From positions 1 through 5,882 of the forward strand of contig JAPLHI010000110.1 of NCBI GenBank assembly GCA_026389695.1: DNA of 5,882 nt, written 5' to 3'. Both the position numbers and the translations under genes were made by a program. This document shows, piece after piece, positions 1-5,607 of the stretch. Source of the DNA: Chloroflexota bacterium (GTDB lineage: Bacteria; Chloroflexota; Dehalococcoidia; GIF9; UBA5629). Each line of letters opens with the position of its first letter. Within the stretch, counting starts at the first letter, position 1. Below the pieces are notes generated by a model. That model was not told where the DNA came from and searched no databases. It was given only the letters and a program-made list of their open reading frames with translations.

Positions 1-15
1 TAATATTTGAGTTAA

Positions 16-21
16 GGGAGG
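16..21 (+). promoter_or_regulatory. Ribosome binding site of the FMN reductase-like gene
   Basis: GGGAGG lies 5 bases before the ATG at 27, an almost ideal Shine-Dalgarno match. It supports the ATG at 27 as the true start. Any promoter for this gene must lie left of the window. Confidence 0.8.
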
Positions 22-26
22 TTGAA

Positions 27-587
27 ATGGAAGGAAAGCTGCACATCCTCGGTTTTGCAGGCAGTCTCAGGACAGGTTCTTATAACAGGGCGCTATTGCG
101 CGCTGCCACTGAGCTTTTGCCTGAAAATGTAACGCTGGAAATCTTCAACCTTGAAGGGATCCCCCCTTTTAACCAGGACATGGAAAACACAATGCCGGAG
201 AAGGTCAGGGAATTCAAATCTAAAATCCGGGAAGCAGACGCGGTACTGATCGTAACACCTGAATACAATTACTCTGTACCCGGCGTCCTCAAAAATGCGA
301 TTGACTGGGCTTCCAGGCCGTATGGAGACAGCGTATGGCCGGGCAAGCCCGTTGCTTTGATGAGTGCCTCGACAGGGATGCTCGGAGGATCAAGAGCGCA
401 GTACCATCTCAGGCAATCCTTTATTTTTCTTGAGGTGCACGGCGTTACCAAGCCCGAGGGCTTTGTGACAGTCGCAGCCCAGAAATTCGATGACAAGGGC
501 AAGCTTATCGACGAATCTACCAGAAAAATAGTGAAGGATTTGCTGCAAGCCCTGGTTGACCTCACTCTGTACTATATCAATAGATAA
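27..587 (+). CDS. NAD(P)H-dependent FMN reductase-like flavoprotein
   Basis: A flavodoxin-fold protein of 186 residues, the usual length for the NADPH-dependent FMN reductase family (ChrR/YieF/azoreductase-like). Seen in the sequence: a first beta strand leading into the FMN phosphate-binding loop GSLRTGSYN (residues 12-20); the family hallmark TPEYNYSVPG followed by LKNAIDW (77-94), which contacts the flavin ring; and a third loop STGMLGGSRAQ (115-125). Family members are soluble cytoplasmic enzymes that use NAD(P)H to reduce bound or free FMN, or through it quinones, azo compounds or metal ions; the substrate cannot be told from sequence. The gene is 79 bases upstream of abfD on the same strand with no clear terminator between, so co-transcription is plausible. 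A role in keeping flavin or low-potential electron supply for the next enzyme is only inference. The ATG has a strong Shine-Dalgarno. Confidence 0.93.
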   Translation: MEGKLHILGFAGSLRTGSYNRALLRAATELLPENVTLEIFNLEGIPPFNQDMENTMPEKVREFKSKIREADAVLIVTPEYNYSVPGVLKNAIDWASRPYGDSVWPGKPVALMSASTGMLGGSRAQYHLRQSFIFLEVHGVTKPEGFVTVAAQKFDDKGKLIDESTRKIVKDLLQALVDLTLYYINR

Positions 588-653
588 CCGCTTTTGTTGT
601 ATAATTATTTTTCTGGCAACACTATTATAAATGCTGCATATCTAAAATTAACT

Positions 654-659
654 GGAGGT
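654..659 (+). promoter_or_regulatory. Ribosome binding site of abfD
   Basis: GGAGGT sits 7 bases before the ATG at 667, a near-perfect Shine-Dalgarno at ideal spacing. It fixes the abfD start and suggests efficient translation. The 588-666 gap also has TATAAT (600-605) and TATTAT (623-628), but neither has a convincing -35 partner, so no promoter is called. Confidence 0.85.
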
Positions 660-666
660 ACATATT

Positions 667-2127
667 ATGGCCCAGATGACAGGTAAGCAATACAAGGATA
701 GCTTGAAGAAAATCAATCCCGTAATCTATTACATGGGAGAAAAAATTGATAATGTCACCACCCACCCGGCGTTTATCCCGCATGTAAACGCCGCTGCTCT
801 AACCTATGAGATGGCCATAGCACCCGAGTTCGAGGAACTATGCTCCACCAAATCCCACCTCACAGGGGAGAAGATCAATCGTTTTACTCATATTCATCAG
901 AACCACGATGACCTGGTTAAGAAAGTTAAAATGCTGCGCGCCATCGGTCAGCAGACGGGCAGTTGCTTCCAGAGGTGTGTGGGATTCGACGGCATGAACG
1001 CTACATACTCCATCACCTATGATATTGATAAAAAATTCGGTACCAATTACCACGAGCGTTTCAAGAATTTTGTTAAGATGATTCAGAGCAAAGACCTCAT
1101 GCCGTCCGGGGCCATGACCGACCCCAAGGGCGACCGCCGGCTCTCACCCAGCCAGCAGAAAGATCCTGATTTGTATGTACACGTTGTTGAGAAAAAGAAG
1201 GACGGCATCGTGGTTAGCGGCGCCAAGGCCCACATCACGGGCGCGGTAAATTCCCACGGCCACCTGGTCATGCCTACATCAGCAATGAAGGCAGAGGATA
1301 AAGACTATGCTGTCTGTTTCTACGTCCCCATTGACGCGCCGGGATTGGTCCATATCTTCGGACGTCAGTCTAATGATACCCGTAAATGTGAGTGCTCCAT
1401 GGATCAGGGTAACGCCGAATACGGCTGCGTGGGGGGCGAAGCATTAATTGTCTTTGATAAAGTCTTCGTTCCCAATGAGCATGTATTCATGTGCGGCGAA
1501 TATGAGTTCGCCGGCGAGCTTGTGGAGAGGTTTGCCACTTTCCACAGGCAGAATTACGGCGGCTGCAAGGGCGGGCTTGCCGATGTCCTGGTCGGGGCCG
1601 TATACGCCCTGACCGAAGCCCAGGGAACGACTAAAGCTTCCCATGTTAAGGACAAGCTGGCAGAGATGATACACCTGGCTGAGACTATTTACTGCTGCTC
1701 AATCGCCTGCTCCTGCCAGGGTTTTGCCCAGCCGGCAGGCTGTTACCAGGCAGATCCGCTGCTTGCCAATATCGCCAAGCTCAATGTTACACGCAATGTT
1801 TACGAAATCGCACGTCTGGCCCACGATATCACCGGTGGATTGCTCGCTACCATGCCGTCGGAATTCGACTTGCATGATCCTACGGTTGGCAAATGGGTCG
1901 ATAAATACATGACAGGTGCCGCCGATGTTCCGGCTGAAACCAGGATGCGCCTTATCAGGTTGATCGATGCCATGACCTGTGGCACGGCTCTTGCTGAATC
2001 TATGCATGGTGCAGGTTCACCCCAGGCACAAAAGATCATGATTGAAAGGCGCGGCAACCTGGAACGCAAAAAGAGGCTGGCAGAAAAGCTTGCCAAAATT
2101 GGTAAGCAACCATTCTTCGTCTGCTGA
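667..2127 (+). CDS. abfD: 4-hydroxybutyryl-CoA dehydratase / vinylacetyl-CoA delta-isomerase
   Basis: This 486-residue protein matches the length and motif order of AbfD, the [4Fe-4S]- and FAD-containing enzyme that dehydrates 4-hydroxybutyryl-CoA to crotonyl-CoA through a ketyl radical and isomerises vinylacetyl-CoA. It has the acyl-CoA dehydrogenase/HpaB fold. Set against the Clostridium aminobutyricum enzyme from memory, every key residue is kept, mostly shifted by one: cluster ligands C100 and C104 (CFQRC), H293 and C300 (HRQNYGGC); Q102; T191; E258 (GGEAL); Y297; K301; and the late glutamate in ESMHGAGSP (E444). Other family stretches include GAMTDPKGDR (148-157) and KASHVKDKLAEM (323-334). 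It differs in a Cys-richer stretch (C241, C243, C254) before E258 and in a C-terminal FFVC. Such enzymes serve 4-aminobutyrate or succinate fermentation and the 4-hydroxybutyrate carbon-fixation cycles. No CoA-transferase or 4-hydroxybutyrate dehydrogenase gene is in view, so the pathway is open, and paralogues with other acyl-CoA substrates cannot be excluded. Confidence 0.93.
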   Translation: MAQMTGKQYKDSLKKINPVIYYMGEKIDNVTTHPAFIPHVNAAALTYEMAIAPEFEELCSTKSHLTGEKINRFTHIHQNHDDLVKKVKMLRAIGQQTGSCFQRCVGFDGMNATYSITYDIDKKFGTNYHERFKNFVKMIQSKDLMPSGAMTDPKGDRRLSPSQQKDPDLYVHVVEKKKDGIVVSGAKAHITGAVNSHGHLVMPTSAMKAEDKDYAVCFYVPIDAPGLVHIFGRQSNDTRKCECSMDQGNAEYGCVGGEALIVFDKVFVPNEHVFMCGEYEFAGELVERFATFHRQNYGGCKGGLADVLVGAVYALTEAQGTTKASHVKDKLAEMIHLAETIYCCSIACSCQGFAQPAGCYQADPLLANIAKLNVTRNVYEIARLAHDITGGLLATMPSEFDLHDPTVGKWVDKYMTGAADVPAETRMRLIRLIDAMTCGTALAESMHGAGSPQAQKIMIERRGNLERKKRLAEKLAKIGKQPFFVC

Positions 2128-2471
2128 AGAAAATAACACGAGGCAACCGCAAAATCAGGATAGGGCTTAAATTCTGCGGGTCATGCAACCCCGAAATTGA
2201 CCTGTCCGCGCTTGGCTCTGAAGTACGCAGGTTCATCGCCCGGCAGGAATCCTATGAATTTGTCCCGCACGATGACCCGCATATTGACATACTTATAATC
2301 CTTTGCGGTTGCCAGCGCGCCTGCGTTGACAGGGAAGACGTTAAATCACACTCTAAACACAGCCTGGTCATTGCCGGGGAAGGCATGAGAGGTTCTAAGG
2401 TACCTGAAAAGGACCTTGCTGCGATCTTAGCAGCAGAGATTGAGCTCCTGAACAGCAGTTATAGTGATTAA
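2124..2471 (+). CDS. Small CGSCNP/CGCxxxC cysteine protein, non-standard start
   Basis: The frame is open from 2106 to the TAA at 2469 and reads like a real protein, but it has no ATG, GTG or TTG in its first part. The drawn start is CTG at 2124, which overlaps the abfD stop as CTGA, like the common ATGA overlap; it gives 115 residues. An alternative is ATC at 2154 after a GAGG at 2140-2143 (10-base spacing), giving a start just before the first strand. From the CTG, the sequence shows strand IRIGLKF (11-17), CGSCNPEID (18-26), a helix, strand IDILIIL (54-60), CGCQRAC (61-67), strand SLVIAGE (80-86) and a final Ala/Leu-rich helix: an alpha/beta pattern with five cysteines (18, 21, 61, 63, 67) that could bind a metal or Fe-S cluster. 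It lacks a signal peptide or membrane segment. I do not recognise a named family. Tight linkage to abfD suggests a helper or electron-transfer role (inference). A start-lost pseudogene or a sequencing error is also possible. Confidence 0.6.
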   Translation: MKKITRGNRKIRIGLKFCGSCNPEIDLSALGSEVRRFIARQESYEFVPHDDPHIDILIILCGCQRACVDREDVKSHSKHSLVIAGEGMRGSKVPEKDLAAILAAEIELLNSSYSD

Positions 2472-2531
2472 AATCATTTCCTTTGCCTGGTTGAATACAG
2501 ACTAGGATCAACCAATATCTGCCAGGTACCG

Positions 2532-2562
2532 GATTGTGGCTCTTTCCACCTTAATCATTTTT
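2532..2562 (+). terminator. Weak candidate terminator after the abfD unit
   Basis: GATTGTGG (2532-2539) can pair with CCAC (2546-2549) and, after a 3-base bulge, AATC (2553-2556) around a CTCTTT loop. ATTTTTA follows. The stem is short and bulged but is followed by a T run, and it lies 60 bases past the stop of the small cysteine protein. Confidence 0.3.
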
Positions 2563-2622
2563 AGAAATAGCTGGTTGACCAGAAGACCGGAGCCCTGTTT
2601 AAGAAGGTTTTTGAAGCAGAAT

Positions 2623-2653
2623 TTGCCAGGCGTACAGTTTGGTTTGCTATAAT
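2623..2653 (+). promoter_or_regulatory. Orphan promoter-like site with extended -10
   Basis: TGCTATAAT (2645-2653) is a perfect extended -10. TTGCCA (2623-2628), one mismatch from TTGACA, lies 19 bases upstream, slightly too far but tolerable with an extended -10. Transcription would start near 2660 and meet the strong hairpin at 2688 with no gene between. It could drive a short RNA or be chance in AT-rich DNA. Confidence 0.35.
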
Positions 2654-2687
2654 TCATATATCCTCTGTTGAGGTAGCCTCATTCCAA

Positions 2688-2719
2688 GCCCCTCCCCAAA
2701 GATGGGGAGGGGCCTTTTA
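2688..2719 (+). terminator. Strong GC-rich hairpin terminator between convergent genes
   Basis: GCCCCTCCCC (2688-2697) and GGGGAGGGGC (2704-2713) form a perfect 10-bp stem with a 6-base loop, followed by CTTTTA on the + strand. This is a classic intrinsic terminator for rightward transcription. It touches the stop codon of the leftward secreted-protein gene (2720-2722), so it may also stop that operon, though on the - strand the tail is the poorer TTGGAAT. Confidence 0.75.
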
Positions 2720-3454
2720 TTACCTGTCCTTCTCCCAAAAAGGTACTCTTATCGTTCTTGTTACATCACGCTTTTTCTCTACCGTTACCGGTACTTGATA
2801 TGGAAACGTCCTTTGTTTTATCACCTCTTTTTCTCTGAAATCAGTCCAATTTAAGCGAAGTGATCCGAAAGAAGCAAACTCACCGCCCGTATTTCCTGCA
2901 ATAAAAATTGATAAGTCTTTAATGCCTGTTGTATCGATTTGAATCTTATATTCATCATTACCGGTAGCAAACTCCCGGATCAGTCTCGATGCCTGTATTT
3001 CATAACGAATTGAGTTCAGCCATTCCCCGTATTGTTGTTCCGCATAACCGGGCGGGTAAAAGGTATTGCGGGCAAATTCCTCAATACGTTTCATCTCATA
3101 AACCTTGATATCTTTAAACGCCGTATTAGTAACGATTTCTATAGAACTGCTGCCGTGCGATGGCAACTGGTAATAAAAATACCAGAAAGGTTCGCTGACT
3201 AAATAATAAGATGCCGGCCATCCTCCCCATCCGAAACCTGTAGTCCCCTGGTTGTACCAGTCGTACGACTCTATTATGTCTTCCCCGGATTGCGCAGGGA
3301 TTTTTTCTATTTCCGTATAGTTTTCTGTATAATATTGCGTCCGGTTCTCGGTAACGTAGTAGGTTTCCTGATACGTGTATTCTTTATTAACACACGAAAG
3401 GGAGCTGCCGGTTCCCAGAATCAGCAATATTAAACCGATATTCCAGAGTTTCAT
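2720..3454 (-). CDS. Secreted or lipid-anchored Tyr/Thr-rich protein of unknown function
   Basis: I do not recognise a named family. The 244-residue product starts with a typical export signal: MKLW, hydrophobic residues 5-14, then GTGSSLS before C21. The cysteine suggests a lipoprotein, but the lipobox is off consensus (SLS-C, with Leu at -2 rather than -3), so plain secretion is possible. Residues 25-50 are strikingly rich in Tyr, Thr and Glu in a strand-like rhythm (YTYQETYYVTENR, then QYYTENYTEIE). Residues 66-96 are aromatic and Gly-rich. The C-terminus (218-238) returns to alternating Val/Thr/Arg. The overall impression is a beta-rich extracytoplasmic protein. It is the last gene of the operon, 17 bases after the ATPase, so it may be a surface partner or cargo of that transporter (inference). 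The ATG at 3454 was chosen over GTG at 3460 because AGCAGG stands 5 bases before the ATG; the GTG would add two residues. Confidence 0.75.
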   Translation of the reverse strand: MKLWNIGLILLILGTGSSLSCVNKEYTYQETYYVTENRTQYYTENYTEIEKIPAQSGEDIIESYDWYNQGTTGFGWGGWPASYYLVSEPFWYFYYQLPSHGSSSIEIVTNTAFKDIKVYEMKRIEEFARNTFYPPGYAEQQYGEWLNSIRYEIQASRLIREFATGNDEYKIQIDTTGIKDLSIFIAGNTGGEFASFGSLRLNWTDFREKEVIKQRTFPYQVPVTVEKKRDVTRTIRVPFWEKDR

Positions 3455-3459
3455 AACCA

Positions 3460-3465
3460 CCTGCT
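3460..3465 (-). promoter_or_regulatory. Ribosome binding site deciding the secreted-protein start
   Basis: On the - strand AGCAGG is followed by 5 bases and then ATG at 3454. The alternative GTG overlaps this site and has no Shine-Dalgarno of its own upstream, so the ATG is preferred. Confidence 0.55.
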
Positions 3466-3471
3466 TTTATG

Positions 3472-4155
3472 CTATCTCAGCTTCTCTTCCCTGTCCAACA
3501 GTCCGTCCTTAATCCATAAAATACGGTCGGCATGTTGCCTGTGTTCCGACTCATGCGTGACCATAATAATGGTTTGCTTAAATTCTTCGCAGAGCTGACG
3601 CAGCAGTCTCATGACAATCTCCGAGTTCCTCGTATCCAAATTGGCGCAGGGTTCGTCGGCAAAGAGGATTTTAGACTTATTTACCAGAGCACGGGCAATA
3701 GCTACCCTCTGCTGCTCTCCTCCGGACATCTGGCTGATGAGGTGATTTGACCGTTTGCCCAGCCCCACAGTCTCCAGCATCTCTCTTGCAGCTTTTTCAT
3801 ATCCTTTTACAGTGGCGCCCAGCATCATTAACGGCAAATAAACGTTTTCCAGAGCATTTAGCTCGGGCAAAAGGGCATATTCCTGGAAGACGTAGCCCAG
3901 CTTATTCAGCCTGAAAGAAGTTTTTTGCGATGACGATAGTCTGGAAATATCCGTGCCGTCTACGATGATAGCGCCTGATGTCGGGTCGTCCAATAGCGCC
4001 AGCATGTGAAGAAGTGTAGATTTACCTGATCCGCTTGGTCCCATAATGGCCAGAAACTCCCCCTCTTCAATCGCAAAGTCCAGCCCCTTCAACGCTTCCA
4101 CAGGAACTGCGCCATCGAAGGTTTTTTTCAGTCCGCTGACACTTATAATGCTCAT
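3472..4155 (-). CDS. ABC transporter ATPase, MacB/LolD type
   Basis: A complete 227-residue ABC ATPase. Motifs in order: Walker A GPSGSGKST (39-47), Q-loop Q91 in YVFQEYALLP, signature MSGGEQQR (143-150), Walker B ILFADEP (163-169), D-loop NLD (172-174) and switch histidine H201 in VTHE. The typical MacB/LolD/FtsE family run is DEPTGNLD; here it reads DEPCANLD, a small change next to the D-loop. The length and the VFQ...LLPELNALENV stretch fit the subfamily that powers FtsX-like permeases, which are usually mechanotransmission machines for lipoprotein release, peptide or drug export, or cell-wall enzyme control rather than simple channels. The start is 3 bases after the stop of the permease gene, with only a weak GGGG upstream, which points to translational coupling. 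The substrate is unknown. It works as a cytoplasmic dimer on the permease. Confidence 0.95.
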   Translation of the reverse strand: MSIISVSGLKKTFDGAVPVEALKGLDFAIEEGEFLAIMGPSGSGKSTLLHMLALLDDPTSGAIIVDGTDISRLSSSQKTSFRLNKLGYVFQEYALLPELNALENVYLPLMMLGATVKGYEKAAREMLETVGLGKRSNHLISQMSGGEQQRVAIARALVNKSKILFADEPCANLDTRNSEIVMRLLRQLCEEFKQTIIMVTHESEHRQHADRILWIKDGLLDREEKLR

Positions 4156-4158
4156 AAT

Positions 4159-5403
4159 TCAGCCCCAGATCGCTTTAATGATATTTTGCCTCGTAACCAT
4201 CCACGACGGTATGAAGCCGGCCACTATACTTACCAGTATCATGCTGAAAACACTTACCGCCAGGTCACGGTTGACCAGCGCCAGGCTTACCAGGCCGATG
4301 GGCATGGGGAAGGGATGCCTCATAAAGTAAGGCACCAGTAAAAAATTTACAATGAGCAATCCGGCGGTAACTCCAAACAGCGCATAAAAAACTGCCTGAA
4401 AGATATAGGACATTATGATGATGCGTTCTTTCATGCCGATAGCCTTAAGTATTCCAATCTGCCTGCGCCGGTTTACAGTAGCTATGAAGATAACAATGAA
4501 AATAGTGATTCCGGCAACCAGTAACCCGATGAACGTTATTATCCCTTTGATGGTATCGAATGTCTGCGTCAAACCGCTGATATAGCCGATAAATTCAAAC
4601 CAGATGTTTATCTGTTCGTTCTCAATCCCCATTTGCCTGAGGCGTTCTATATACACTTTCTCCGGGACAGAAGCATCCGTTTTTACCAGTATCTCCGAGG
4701 CCCGGTTATGTAACTGCAGAACCGATTCCATTTCTTTCTCGGTTACATAGACATTAAGGTCGGCCAGCGGGAACATGGTATTGTAAATACCTTTGATAGT
4801 ATAGGTTCGTTTCACACCATTGCCGTAGATGACTGTGATCTCTTCACCAGCCCTGGCTCCTTTTAGCGAAGAAAGCTCAAAGCTGGCGCCATAGCCGCCG
4901 GATATCTCCCTGCCCAAAAGTATCTGATCTCGATCGGTCTCCTCAAGATAGCGACCCTCCACTATATAGTTCTGCAGGTTAGTAACCTTGACCTCTTCTT
5001 CCGGATTTATCGATTTGATATTCCAGGCTTTTTCCTTGACATCATTACCGTCTTTATCCGGGTCATACCTGAGTACACCCTGCGCCGCATATCGTGAACA
5101 GCAGCTGATCACCCCGGGAAGTGTATTAATCTGTGTCTTTAGCTGGCTTACCTGGCTGATATATTTCTCATCAATTCCAGGCAGAACAACGATATTTGAA
5201 ACATAGTTTTCTTTCGCCTGCTGGTATGCCTTGCTGATAGCGCCGTTCATAATGGACGAGATGAAAATTATATTAATGAAGGCGAGCGTAGTGACCAGGA
5301 TGGTAAGAATCAGTGTGAACTTGTTTCCCCTGGTGATAGCTTTGTAAACCAGAAACAGGGAAACTCTCAGATCATTCCAGATATCTTTTATGTTTAATTG
5401 CAT
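4159..5403 (-). CDS. FtsX/MacB-family ABC transporter permease
   Basis: This 414-residue membrane protein has the four-helix MacB/FtsX layout: TM1 about 29-52, a large extracytoplasmic domain about 53-280 (MacB periplasmic core type), then TM2 about 286-310, TM3 about 331-358 and TM4 about 381-401. Between TM2 and TM3 is the highly conserved NRRRQIGILKAIGMKERII segment (311-329), the coupling element facing the ATPase. The C-terminus NIIKAIWG is also typical of the family. A Cys pair (C101, C102) lies in the outer domain. It is the first gene of a permease-ATPase-secreted protein operon behind a strong promoter. With one permease gene the working form is probably a homodimer. No MacA-like adaptor or TolC-like gene is in view, so a tripartite efflux pump is not indicated. 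The Shine-Dalgarno is poor (GAG two bases before ATG), but no better start fits, since TM1 must be kept. Confidence 0.93.
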   Translation of the reverse strand: MQLNIKDIWNDLRVSLFLVYKAITRGNKFTLILTILVTTLAFINIIFISSIMNGAISKAYQQAKENYVSNIVVLPGIDEKYISQVSQLKTQINTLPGVISCCSRYAAQGVLRYDPDKDGNDVKEKAWNIKSINPEEEVKVTNLQNYIVEGRYLEETDRDQILLGREISGGYGASFELSSLKGARAGEEITVIYGNGVKRTYTIKGIYNTMFPLADLNVYVTEKEMESVLQLHNRASEILVKTDASVPEKVYIERLRQMGIENEQINIWFEFIGYISGLTQTFDTIKGIITFIGLLVAGITIFIVIFIATVNRRRQIGILKAIGMKERIIIMSYIFQAVFYALFGVTAGLLIVNFLLVPYFMRHPFPMPIGLVSLALVNRDLAVSVFSMILVSIVAGFIPSWMVTRQNIIKAIWG

Positions 5404-5448
5404 AGCTCAAACTTATTCCGCTGAGTATTAAAAAGCAGCATTTAGGTA

Positions 5449-5477
5449 ATAATAGATTTGTACACGCTTTTAGTCAA
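5449..5477 (-). promoter_or_regulatory. Sigma-70-type promoter of the ABC transporter operon
   Basis: Read on the - strand: TTGACT (5477-5472), a spacer of exactly 17 bases, then TATTAT (5454-5449). Each box is one base from consensus. Transcription would start near 5442 and leave a leader of about 40 bases before the permease ATG at 5403. Confidence 0.7.
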
Positions 5478-5533
5478 TTTGGTTATATGCCCGCATTAAA
5501 GCTGAACTGCGATATCGGAATCTGGACACCGCA

Positions 5534-5563
5534 TTGGGCATCCATTAAAATGATGCATATAAT
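5534..5563 (+). promoter_or_regulatory. Candidate promoter of the M20 peptidase gene
   Basis: A perfect TATAAT (5558-5563) lies 18 bases after TTGGGC (5534-5539), a poor -35 (three of six). The start would be near 5570, 38 bases before the ATG at 5608. An interrupted palindrome, GCATC (5538-5542) / GATGC (5552-5556), fills the spacer. Confidence 0.4.
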
Positions 5564-5607
5564 CCTCACAGGCATGTTACTATTAAATTTTATTCTGAAA
5601 GACATTA

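Larger units (their letters stand above)
2472..2680. other. Intergenic stretch without a recognisable gene
   Basis: Neither strand holds a frame with a start, ribosome binding site and recognisable product. What can be seen is a perfect 7-bp inverted repeat TGGTTGA (2488-2494) / TCAACCA (2508-2514), the near-palindrome CTGGTTGACCAG (2571-2582) that repeats CTGGTTGA from 2487-2494, the weak hairpin at 2532-2556, and an extended -10 site near the right end. Confidence 0.6.

Noticed and set aside
594..628. Promoter for abfD in the 588-666 gap
   Set aside because: TATAAT (600-605) and TATTAT (623-628) lack a -35 box at acceptable spacing; the region is simply AT-rich.
1699..2007. Antisense open frames inside abfD (also at 838-1053, 1083-1271, 1444-1674, 1800-2096)
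   Set aside because: They are shadows of a strongly conserved coding sequence and have no plausible product.
2103..2130. Programmed -1 frameshift fusing abfD to the small cysteine protein
   Set aside because: The small frame has a TAA at 2103-2105, so slippage would have to occur at 2106-2127, and no slippery heptamer lies there. AbfD is also full length at its own stop.
2036..2236. Antisense frame over the abfD end and the small cysteine gene
   Set aside because: It has low-quality composition, no ribosome binding site, and overlaps two better-supported frames on the + strand.
2488..2582. Repeated CTGGTTGA with inverted TCAACCA as a mobile element end, attachment site or CRISPR
   Set aside because: Only two direct copies and one inverted copy of a 7-8 base word, without transposase, regular spacing or target duplication; chance is a sufficient explanation.
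2571..2720. Short open frame through the intergenic stretch on the + strand
   Set aside because: It follows an in-frame TAG, has no ATG or ribosome binding site, reads straight through the terminator hairpin and resembles no protein I know.
4988..5206. + strand frames opposite the permease and ATPase (also 3532-3750 and 4046-4330)
   Set aside because: They lie inside convincing - strand genes and show no domain or signal of their own.
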